DNA of 43,166 nt from the NCBI GenBank assembly GCA_003671275.1, contig QWPB01000005.1:1-43166 (forward strand), written 5' to 3'. Both the position numbers and the translations under genes were made by a program. The stretch is from Planctomycetota bacterium (GTDB lineage Bacteria > Planctomycetota > Planctomycetia > Planctomycetales > Planctomycetaceae). Numbering within the stretch: the stretch's first letter is position 1; each line of letters starts with the position of its first letter. Positions 7,591 through 15,198 of this stretch are shown in pieces. Under the pieces are notes generated by a model. The model did not search any database. It saw only the letters and a list, made by a program, of their open reading frames with translations, and had not been told where the DNA came from.

Positions 7591-7681
7591 TTGATCAGCG
7601 TTTCATAGCTAAGACCAGCGTGCACAGCCGAGAATCGATGACAGCATCGTGCGGGAAGTTTTACTGCTCGTCACTTCTGAT

Positions 7682-9047
7682 CTAGATGGCGGGGGGGAGG
7701 CTATCAATTTCCAGAAGGCATATAATAGTGCCGGATGTTTTATTCCTGATTGGCAGTCGAATTGTATGAAGTGGTCTTTTGAAAGGAGGCCATCGCATGA
7801 TGAATCCCCTTGAGTGGTGTGGTGGACAGGCAAGAACATGCACTGGAACGTCGATTACTTTCGCGAGCACGCGCTGCTCTGCGAACTCTGGTACTGCGAG
7901 ACCCGCCTCTGCGAAGACTGGTGCGAGGTAGGCTTCGACCGCGCGAATCGCCCGGAACACTTTGCCGAATGGTCGATTGGTGTAAGCGTCCGAGAGTGAA
8001 TCGGTCTTCACCGGCTCACCGTGGCAATCGAAAACGCCCGCGATCTCACCATCCGAGTGCCGCTTGATCAGATCGCTGGCGGTCTTCCTCAGCTTGCCGA
8101 AGGAGAGTTGGCGGATTTCCTGGCCGTCGTCGCGAATCCGTTGAATCAGCCGTGCGAAGTGATTCGGAATTGCCTGATTGGCATTGCTTCCCTTGGTCTG
8201 TTGATCGAGTGGAGCGCCTTTCTCATTGAGGATCAGCCGATCCGATGGGCCAAATTCTCCGAATTGCTTGCGGCGTTCCAGTGCCCATTCAACGGCCTGG
8301 ACCGTCAGCGGAAAGAGGATGTGTTCTCCATACACGCCGCTCTTGCGGCGAATCCGCTTAATGAAGCTGTCCTTGTCAGTGGTTGCGAATCCCAGCACTT
8401 CTTGCTCGCGTGGAGTGTGAGCTTTGCGAAACTGGACTTCCCCGACGAGCAGCGAGGCAATCTCGGCCCGTCCGAATCCGCAGTTCAATCCGAGGAGCAG
8501 CAGCAATCGGTCGAAAGGTTGACCGTAACGCATCAACAACCGAAGTTCGTCGAGAGAAAACGTCTCGACCTGCTCCAGGCTGCGTTTGGCGTGGTCGCTG
8601 GGGAGCCTGCGAATCCGGCGATCAAAATCTTTGAAGGCTTGCGGCTTTGTCCAGTCGAACTCACTGCTGGCATGGAGCCAGGTCAGGAACCGCATCAGAG
8701 TACCTGGCCTGCATTCGCTGAATGCGGGCGGCGTACTGATGCTGCATTTCGTGCGGGGCTCGGGGCACCGGGATGTCGGGTATCCCTTTGGCGATCCGCT
8801 GGGCGACCGCAAGGAGGGCGGGTGACCAGAGTGGGCGTGGTTCCTGGCAGCTCTTCTCGAACGTCTCCCACAGTTCACGCAGTTTCCGTTCGCGATTCTC
8901 GGCTTCTTTGCGGTCGGTGCCGAGCAGGAACTTGTGCTGTTGGAGCTTTCCGGACTTGCTGTGCTCCCAGCCGATCTGGCGGGCGTAGTACCCACGCGGA
9001 TCGGGAGCCCATTTTCGGCGAGTACGAGTGGCCATTGGCACCCTCAT
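7682..9047 (-). pseudogene. Frameshifted tyrosine-recombinase-like integrase
   Basis: Two frames together encode one protein. The N-terminal frame (9047, or ATG 9035, down to about 8700) begins TRTRRKWAPDPRGYYARQIG and continues as a basic helical domain. The rest lies in another frame from about 8697 to 7682, with no start of its own. It carries FSLDELRLLMRYGQP, a GLNCGFGRAEIASLL segment that resembles the catalytic-Arg region of tyrosine recombinases, and later SFGKLRKTASDLI and DAYTNRPFGKVFRAI. The shift falls near 8690-8700. Canonical H-x-x-R is not evident, so the enzyme is divergent. The gene lies about 170 bp from the 3' end of ssrA, a common integration site, and may be the relic that inserted the island. 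Confidence 0.65.
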
Positions 9048-9058
9048 TCTGACCCGCC

Positions 9059-9110
9059 TTATCGGAACATTGGTCCCGAAAACGAGCCCTTATCGGAACA
9101 TTTATCGGAA
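9059..9110. repeat. Three direct copies of TTATCGGAA(CAT)
   Basis: TTATCGGAACAT occurs at 9059-9070 and 9090-9101, and TTATCGGAA again at 9102-9110. The cluster lies just upstream of the integrase-like gene and about 100 bp from the ssrA 3' end, where recombinase arm-binding sites or an element end could be expected. Confidence 0.55.
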
Positions 9111-9172
9111 ACTGGGCAATTTCGAGGGGTTGCCGATCTCGGCTCAAACTCGAAAAAACCCATGACATCCAA

Positions 9173-9210
9173 TAAAAATAGCCACTTGCGAGGATTTCGC
9201 AAGTGGCTAT
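9173..9210 (-). terminator. tmRNA terminator
   Basis: A perfect 14-bp stem (9178-9191 with 9197-9210, 5-nt loop) lies directly after the tmRNA 3' end and on the minus strand is followed by TTTTTA. This is a classic intrinsic terminator for ssrA. Confidence 0.9.
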
Positions 9211-9214
9211 CCGA

Positions 9215-9584
9215 TGGAGGCGGCGGGAATCGAACCCGCGTCCTGAGAACCTTCAAGTGGGGCCTCTACGTGTGTAGCCGGTCGTTTGGGGTCACGGGGG
9301 TTGGCACGGCAGGCAGAGCCTCAACCCGTCAGGGGACGACAGAGTCTTATCCGGAGAGTAGTCCCCGCGATGGCAAGCCATCTTGGTTCCGGACCAGCCT
9401 GTATTTGTGACCGGTCTTTGGACTCCACAGGCGGGGATTCCTCAACCGGCGTTGCCTATCTCTAGGCGACGAGTGCAAACTGCTTGTTGGCAGTTAATTT
9501 TTGATCGGCTTTTTACGTGGCCAGCTGATCAACCACGACACGCCACCGTCACCATCGGAGAACCAGTCAATACCGATCGCCCCC
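9215..9584 (-). ncRNA. ssrA: Transfer-messenger RNA (tmRNA)
   Basis: The gene is about 370 nt. The 5' end GGGGGCG pairs with CGCCTCC at the 3' end (one G-U pair) to form the acceptor stem, followed by discriminator A; CCA is not encoded. The T-arm GGTTCGATTCC lies near the 3' end. The tag frame is at 9462-9491 on this strand and reads A-N-K-Q-F-A-L-V-A followed by TAG, so tagged proteins should end in ALVA rather than the more usual ALAA. The assignment of the resume codon is by eye. tmRNA with SmpB releases stalled ribosomes and marks the nascent chain for proteolysis. A sigma-70 type promoter and a strong terminator flank the gene. Mobile DNA lies beyond the 3' end. Confidence 0.95.
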
Positions 9585-9935
9585 GAGTTGCTGCATGGGG
9601 ACCACTCGCGAACGAGCCATCCCCTGCTGCAACCTCTATTCTACACCGGGACCGGGACGGGTCAATTGGGGACTTCCGAACATTCACCGAGAAGGCGGCA
9701 ATGGCCTGATGGGTTCTCCCATCCCGATTTGTTGAAAATCATTGAGACAGGGCACCACTCGATTTCACGCCGGGAGTTTTCGCCGTCGTCAGCTCCCCGC
9801 AGCAAGCATTACACCCTGCGAGAAGACGTGCCGGGACGAAGACAGGCGATCCCATTGAAACCCGTTGACTGATTCGAGACGATGCCGAAATGGGCCCCGC
9901 AGAGACGGGCCAGCACGCAAAGAGTGAGCACTGAA
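9585..9935. other. Divergent intergenic region between ssrA and the GDSL/DUF1080 gene
   Basis: These 351 bases hold the tmRNA promoter (9638-9665, minus strand) and presumably a promoter for the gene starting at 9936. Open frames crossing it are not protein-like. No other feature is visible. Confidence 0.5.
9638..9665 (-). promoter_or_regulatory. Sigma-70-type promoter of ssrA
   Basis: On the minus strand TTGACC (-35) and TAGAAT (-10) are 16 bp apart. The predicted start is about 45 nt upstream of the mature 5' end, which fits a precursor trimmed by RNase P. Confidence 0.75.
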
Positions 9936-11222
9936 ATGAAACAATTGGGACGTATCGCGTGGTTGTGGCTGGTTTGTTTGGGAATCAGCGGTGCAGCGTA
10001 TGGCGAAGAACTGCCCACCATTGGGATTGAACTTCCGAAGACTGATGAAGGGCTGCCTGGGGCAGGGCCGATTCGGCGGTATGACTGGTTCCAGAATCTG
10101 TGGAAGCAGCGGCGTGGCCAGTGGGCACAGCAGGTCGAGCAGGACCAGCAGGCGGTCGTCTTCCTGGGCGATTCGATCACCCAGGGATGGGGCGAGAACG
10201 CTGGTGGTCGATTTCCGGGACTGAAGTTCGCGAATCGCGGCATCAGCGGTGACACCACTCGCGGGATGCTGATTCGACTGAAGTCCGATGTGCTGGCCCT
10301 CCATCCGTCGGCTGTGGTGATCTTGATGGGGACCAACGATCTCGAGGAAGGAGCCGAACCAGAAACGATTGCCGCGAACTTTGCCCTGATCATCCAGGCA
10401 CTCAAAGAACACAATGCCAAAATGCCGATCGTGGTCTGCAAGATGTTCCCGAGTTCACAGACCAAGAAACGCCCTGCGGACAAGATCAAAAAGACGAACG
10501 AGCTGTTCTTTGCAGCGGTCAAGGGGGATCGTCAGGTGACTGTGGTTGACACCTGGACGTTATTCGCCGATCCGATGGGTGATGCGCAGCCCGCTCTATT
10601 TCCGGACCTGCTGCATTTGAATGATGCCGGGTACGCCGCGTGGGCTCGCAGCCTGACCCCTGTTCTGGCGACATTGGGATTTATGGAAACGGAAGATGAC
10701 AAGTTCGATCTAGAGCCAGGAGCCATTAGTCTATTCAATGGACGCGATCTGAGCGGGTGGGGGTTCCGGGATCAGAAGTCCCAGGACAAGCAGGAGAGCT
10801 TTGAGGGCCAGTCAGCAAGCTCGGATGGCCGTTATGTGGCGTTGCATGGTCGTCTGGTGGTGACCACACCGCCGGAAGGCAACCGTGTGCAACAGATGTG
10901 GACCACACGTGAGTTCCCCAAGAACTTCACCTTGAAGCTGGAGTTCCGGGCGACACCCAATGCCGACAGTGGCGTGTTCATTCGTCGCCCCCAGCTGCAG
11001 TGTCGTGACTACCCCCTGGCGGGACCGTACAAGGATTTGAAGAACTACAAGCCGCAGGACTGGAATGAACTGGTCGTGGTCGTGAAAGGCAGCGTGGCTC
11101 ATTGCACCTGTAATGGAGAGGTGCTGGAAGCTGAGTACAAACTGCCAGAGAGCGGTCCGATTGGCCTGGAAGGGGATCGTGGCCAGATGGAATATCGGCG
11201 GATCCGGGTCATCGAAGAGTAG
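9936..11222 (+). CDS. Secreted GDSL/SGNH hydrolase fused to a DUF1080 domain
   Basis: This 428-residue protein has a signal peptide (MKQLGRIAWLWLVCLGISG, then AAYG|EE). The start at 9936 is preferred over an upstream ATG because the signal peptide begins there. An SGNH hydrolase domain follows, with block I VVFLGDSITQGW, block II GISGDTT, block III MGTNDLEEG and a C-terminal D-x-x-H in FPDLLHLNDAGY. This domain resembles PAF-acetylhydrolase-like carbohydrate esterases. The second half is a DUF1080 (3-keto-disaccharide hydrolase-like) beta-sandwich, running from ISLFNGRDLSGWGF to MEYRRIRVIEE. Such combinations are typical of planctomycete polysaccharide breakdown in the periplasm or outside the cell; the substrate is unknown. 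It is followed by a terminator shared with the convergent TSUP gene. Confidence 0.9.
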   Translation: MKQLGRIAWLWLVCLGISGAAYGEELPTIGIELPKTDEGLPGAGPIRRYDWFQNLWKQRRGQWAQQVEQDQQAVVFLGDSITQGWGENAGGRFPGLKFANRGISGDTTRGMLIRLKSDVLALHPSAVVILMGTNDLEEGAEPETIAANFALIIQALKEHNAKMPIVVCKMFPSSQTKKRPADKIKKTNELFFAAVKGDRQVTVVDTWTLFADPMGDAQPALFPDLLHLNDAGYAAWARSLTPVLATLGFMETEDDKFDLEPGAISLFNGRDLSGWGFRDQKSQDKQESFEGQSASSDGRYVALHGRLVVTTPPEGNRVQQMWTTREFPKNFTLKLEFRATPNADSGVFIRRPQLQCRDYPLAGPYKDLKNYKPQDWNELVVVVKGSVAHCTCNGEVLEAEYKLPESGPIGLEGDRGQMEYRRIRVIEE

Positions 11223-11240
11223 AACCGGCCGCGGAAACGA

Positions 11241-11275
11241 ACTCCCCCGGAGTCTCGCAGAGATTCCGGGGGAGT
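11241..11275. terminator. Hairpin terminator between convergent genes
   Basis: Perfect 11-bp arms (ACTCCCCCGGA and TCCGGGGGAGT) lie between genes that end at 11222 (plus) and 11280 (minus). There is no clear T run, but position and strength suggest a bidirectional terminator. Confidence 0.65.
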
Positions 11276-11279
11276 CGAT

Positions 11280-12062
11280 TCAGGATTGGCCAAAGATGCG
11301 GTAGAAGTAAACCGTGCTGATCAGAAACCCGATTACGATGACACCGTAGCGGATGTAAGTCTTGTTGAGCCTGCGGGCGTAGCTGGCTCCCGCAAATCCT
11401 CCCGCGATTCCGGCGAGGATCATGGGAAAGGCCAGCTGCCAGTCGACCTTTTGCTGCCACACGAACAGGGCGACCGAGGTTCCATTAATCAAAGATGCCA
11501 GCAAGCTCTTGATGACATTCATGCGATGAATATCCTCGCTGCCCATCAGGGCCAGCGAACTGAGCATCAGGATACCAATCCCAGCCCCGAAGTAGCCGCC
11601 GTACAGCGCCACCAGGAATTGAAACAGGACGATCCCTACGCGGGTGGACAGCGAGGGGACCTTGTGCGGCAGGCCAATTCCCGTCCACTTGGTAATCAGT
11701 GGTTGCAGCATGAACAGCATCGTCGCCAGCAGGATCAGCCACGGCACCAGCCGCTCAAAGGTGGTGGAGGGATAACTGACCACGAGCCATGTTCCCAGGG
11801 CCCCGCCGATGAAAGATGGGATCAATAGCGGGATGATTTCGTTCTGGGTTCCCCGCAGTTCTTGTCGGTAGCCCCACACCGCCGCAAGTGAACCGGGAAA
11901 GAGAGCGATGGTACTGGTGGCATTGGCGATGATCGCGGCATCCCCCCCAGATCCGAGAACCAGGATCAGCGCAGGAAATGTGAGCAGTGTTCCCCCGCCC
12001 GCAACCGAGTTGATGATTCCCGCAACAAAGGCGGATGCGCACAGGATCAGTTGGTCTGTCAT
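11280..12062 (-). CDS. TSUP (TauE/SafE) family membrane permease
   Basis: This 260-residue protein has about eight hydrophobic segments in the layout of the TSUP family: two repeats, each with a G-rich helix (AGIINSVAGGGTLLTFPAL near the start, GGYFGAGIGILMLSSLAL in the second half). Family members export or import small sulfur-containing or organic anions such as sulfite or sulfoacetate through the inner membrane. The substrate cannot be read from the sequence. The gene is alone on this strand between two plus-strand genes and is probably monocistronic. Confidence 0.88.
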   Translation of the reverse strand: MTDQLILCASAFVAGIINSVAGGGTLLTFPALILVLGSGGDAAIIANATSTIALFPGSLAAVWGYRQELRGTQNEIIPLLIPSFIGGALGTWLVVSYPSTTFERLVPWLILLATMLFMLQPLITKWTGIGLPHKVPSLSTRVGIVLFQFLVALYGGYFGAGIGILMLSSLALMGSEDIHRMNVIKSLLASLINGTSVALFVWQQKVDWQLAFPMILAGIAGGFAGASYARRLNKTYIRYGVIVIGFLISTVYFYRIFGQS

Positions 12063-12183
12063 CGTACCGCGAGTCTAGTCGGGTCACACAGCGCTGCCAA
12101 CCAGCGGGCGGTGCCACGGTCCATGGACGACGTCGTCGAACCTTCGTACAGTGAATTGATCCAGGACTCAAGGGATCGCCACC

Positions 12184-13107
12184 ATGCTCAATCGTCGTCA
12201 GGCTTTGGGAGTAATCGGGATGTCCGCAGCGGCGCTGGCCGGTGGTATCGGGGAGGCGGCCAATCCAGCCAGCGGCTGGGTCGATGCCCACTCTCATATC
12301 TGGACCCGTGATCTCACCCGGTATCCGCTGGCCAACGGGCAAGGATTAGACGATCTCAAGCCTGCCAGCTTTACAGCCGAAGAGCTGATCCAGTTGGCAG
12401 GAGCACATGGCGTCACGCGGGTCGTGCTGATTCAGCATAAGCCGTATCACGGACTGGACAACCACTATATCACGGACAGCATCGCCCAGTTCCCCGGGGT
12501 GTTCTCCGGGGTTGCCTGCATCGAGGCCGACCACGCCCATCCGGAAAAGGAGATGGACCGGTTGCAGAAGCTGGGGATGCGGGGATTTCGGATTCGTCCC
12601 GGCGAGGGAGGAACGCCGCTGTGGCGAGACTCAGTCGGAATGAAAGCCATGTGGGCGCATGCCGCCCGACAAGGGACGGCGATCTGCCCCCTGATCGGAC
12701 CCGAAGACCTGCATGAGGTGGAGACTCTGTGCCGACTCTATCCAGAAACGCCGGTCGTGATCGATCATTTTGCCCGAATCGGAATGATGGGGGCGATCTC
12801 CGAAGAACAGGTGCAATCGCTCTGCAAATTGGCCCAGTTTCCCAAAGTCCATGTCAAGATCTCGGCGTACTACGCCCTGGGTAAGAAGCAGCCGCCACAC
12901 ACGGAGCTGATTCCAATGATGCAGTCATTGATCACCGCTTATGGCTGTCGCCGACTGATGTGGGGCAGCGATTGCCCCTACCAGTTGACCACACCGAACA
13001 CATACGGCGACTCGCTGAAACTGTTAACGACCCATAGTCCGTTTTTAAGTGATGCCGACAGGCAGGAACTGCTGAAGGGCACCGCGACACGCGTCTTCTT
13101 CGGCTGA
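12184..13107 (+). CDS. Amidohydrolase-family (amidohydrolase 2) protein with Tat-like signal
   Basis: This 307-residue protein begins with a twin-arginine-like signal (MLNRRQALGVIGMSAAAL, then cleavage near GIGEA). The mature part is a TIM-barrel metal hydrolase of the amidohydrolase-2 type: DAHSHIW gives the first metal-binding H-x-H, VVIDHFARIG a later histidine, and LMWGSDCPY the catalytic aspartate. Members hydrolyse or decarboxylate lactones and aromatic acids; planctomycete members are often annotated as putative TIM-barrel hydrolases. No operon partner is close. The substrate is not predictable from context. Confidence 0.85.
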   Translation: MLNRRQALGVIGMSAAALAGGIGEAANPASGWVDAHSHIWTRDLTRYPLANGQGLDDLKPASFTAEELIQLAGAHGVTRVVLIQHKPYHGLDNHYITDSIAQFPGVFSGVACIEADHAHPEKEMDRLQKLGMRGFRIRPGEGGTPLWRDSVGMKAMWAHAARQGTAICPLIGPEDLHEVETLCRLYPETPVVIDHFARIGMMGAISEEQVQSLCKLAQFPKVHVKISAYYALGKKQPPHTELIPMMQSLITAYGCRRLMWGSDCPYQLTTPNTYGDSLKLLTTHSPFLSDADRQELLKGTATRVFFG

Positions 13108-13304
13108 ACCAGCCAGTTGCTTACGATTCATACGATACCTATCGCTGGTTTTCTCGTTACGGACCGTTGGAATCGGTTCAACCGCTCCCTCTGACTTCGT
13201 CGATAAGTATGCGGGGCTGCGCGATGTCGCGAGTTCGAGCGTGCTCGATCGGTGGCATCGGCAGTATTGCAGACGGCTTGGTTCCGGATGCAAAAGGGGG
13301 GATC

Positions 13305-15140
13305 ATGATTCGCAAATCGAGCCGGTGGCTGAGCCTTTCAGCCGCGCTGTGTGTGGCTGCGTCGGGAATGACCGGCTGCAGCTCCAAGCCATTGCTGTCC
13401 AATATTCGCATTCCAGGCTCCAAGTCGGGAATGGAAGAGAAGGTGGCGGCCAGCAAACAGGCCGAGAAAAAGCAGGCCGAGAAGCCCACTTTGAGTCAGA
13501 AAGAGTCCTCTAAACTTCTCGCAGAGGCGCAGGCCTTCGAGAAACAGGGAGATTTCACCAGCGCGGCGAAGTCATACCGCAAGTACTTCGAACAGCAGGG
13601 AACTATCTCGCCCATCGAGCGGCAGAAAAACGCCTCCGCACTGAAGTCTGAAAAGACAGCTGTGGCCGAGAAGGCTCCGGAGAAATCGCCCGTGAGGGAC
13701 ACTTCCCAACCGACGATTCGTCCGGCCACCAAGTCCCAGGTACAGCCCAGTTCCACGTTGACTTCGGATGAGCCCCAAGATCCCTGGGCGGAGCTGGATT
13801 CGCGGCCCACGGTCACTCCCCAACGGTCAACCTCCGATCGACTCGATCCGACGAAGATCGTGCGACAATCACCTGTCCAGGATGCGGACGCGGTCGAGCG
13901 CCCCGCCTGGGCCGCTGAAAACTTGACCGCCTCCTCGAAGGCTCCCGAAACGGATCAGAAAAACCCAGACCCTCCCGTAGTCACTTCGGAGGATCTGGAC
14001 GACCTTCTGGATCTGGATGAAGGCAAACTCGACTGGGGCGATGACGACGTAGCTGTTACCGCAGCTGACACGGTCGATTCAGCCTCTTCCCTCGATCAGG
14101 ACTCGGCGGCAGCGAAGGCTTCTGAGGAAGCTTTGCCCCGACTCGATCTGTTTGGGTCCGGTGAGTCCAAGTCCCCTGTCGCCGCACCCGCGGAGGTGGA
14201 CTCCGTCGCTGCGGCCCCGGCGGAAGCGGATTTGCTTGAACCACTCCAGGCCGATTTGACTGCCTCCGAGACGCAATCCCCGGATGCGGCTGAATCCGAT
14301 GCCCCGGCGTTTGAACCCGGCCCTCCGGAAGCAGCCGTTGCGGTGTCCGTTGATTCGACCGAAGATCTCTCCCCGCCGATGATGGACGACGCGGTTGGAA
14401 CCGATTCGAATCCACCCCTGTCCGTGGCTGAGCTATGCAAGCAATGTGAGCCCTGGATCTACTCATGGGCGGTCAAGCTCGAATCCACCGACCCCGCAAT
14501 TCGCAAAGAAGCCCTGAACCAGCTGGCGAACTCGGGAAGCGCGGCCCGCTCTGCGGGTCTGGCGGTCCGGGCAAGTCTCGCGGATGTCGATCCGCTGGTG
14601 CAGTGCCATGCGGCATGGGCTCTGTGGGAGATCGAAAACGATTCCACGGCGAGCGTGGACATGCTCTCCACGCTCGTGAATAGCCCGAAATCCGAAGTGG
14701 CCCAACTGGCCTGTTACATGCTGGGTGATATCGGTTCGCCAGCCGATGCGGCGGTGGATGAACTGGTCACACTGCGGGACCATGCAGACGCGGAGACGCG
14801 AATCCATGCCGCTGAGGCGCTGGTCCGGATTCAGGGGTCCGATGATCGCTCGGTACAAATCCTGTGTGACGGACTGAAGTCCCACAGTGCCCAGGAACGA
14901 TGGCTGGCGACGGTGGCTCTGGGGCGTTGTCGCGGGGCGCACTCCGGATTGGCGGTTGAGGCTCTGACGAAATGCCTGTACGACGTTGATGTGGATGTTC
15001 GGTGTGCCGCGGCGTTGAGCCTGGGAGGGCTGGGGACGGAAGCCCGGTCCGCTGTTTCGGCTCTGGAAAAAGTATCGCATCGGGATGATCCCGTTGTCAG
15101 CGATGCCGCCAATGCTGCCCTGGCCTGTATTCAGCGATAG
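13305..15140 (+). CDS. Lipoprotein with disordered acidic linker and HEAT-like repeats
   Basis: This 611-residue protein starts at ATG 13305, which has a GGGGGG ribosome site and opens a lipoprotein signal (MIRKSSRWLSLSAALCVAAS, then lipobox GMTG|C). A Lys/Glu-rich helical segment (about residues 40-120) is followed by roughly 250 residues of low-complexity Ala/Asp/Pro/Ser sequence. The C-terminal part (about residues 400-611) contains at least five HEAT-like repeats, with recurring patterns such as VQCHAAWALWEI, VAQLACYMLGDIG, ETRIHAAEALVRI and VDVRCAAALSLGGLG. HEAT domains bind proteins. It stands 58 bp upstream of an MMPL transporter and may be a periplasmic partner of it. An ATG at 13167 is less likely. 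Confidence 0.8.
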   Translation: MIRKSSRWLSLSAALCVAASGMTGCSSKPLLSNIRIPGSKSGMEEKVAASKQAEKKQAEKPTLSQKESSKLLAEAQAFEKQGDFTSAAKSYRKYFEQQGTISPIERQKNASALKSEKTAVAEKAPEKSPVRDTSQPTIRPATKSQVQPSSTLTSDEPQDPWAELDSRPTVTPQRSTSDRLDPTKIVRQSPVQDADAVERPAWAAENLTASSKAPETDQKNPDPPVVTSEDLDDLLDLDEGKLDWGDDDVAVTAADTVDSASSLDQDSAAAKASEEALPRLDLFGSGESKSPVAAPAEVDSVAAAPAEADLLEPLQADLTASETQSPDAAESDAPAFEPGPPEAAVAVSVDSTEDLSPPMMDDAVGTDSNPPLSVAELCKQCEPWIYSWAVKLESTDPAIRKEALNQLANSGSAARSAGLAVRASLADVDPLVQCHAAWALWEIENDSTASVDMLSTLVNSPKSEVAQLACYMLGDIGSPADAAVDELVTLRDHADAETRIHAAEALVRIQGSDDRSVQILCDGLKSHSAQERWLATVALGRCRGAHSGLAVEALTKCLYDVDVDVRCAAALSLGGLGTEARSAVSALEKVSHRDDPVVSDAANAALACIQR

Positions 15141-15198
15141 CCCACCCTGCCGCCGACTGCCCTGAGTTCTACTGCCTGATTGCCAAGGCTCTGCACCC

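Noticed and set aside
8021-9052. 343-codon open frame on the plus strand opposite the recombinase-like gene
   Set aside because: The minus strand carries clear recombinase-like motifs; the plus frame has none and no ribosome site.
13167-13304. Upstream extension of the HEAT lipoprotein gene
   Set aside because: A lipoprotein signal with lipobox and a strong ribosome site begin at 13305; a 46-residue extension would bury the signal.
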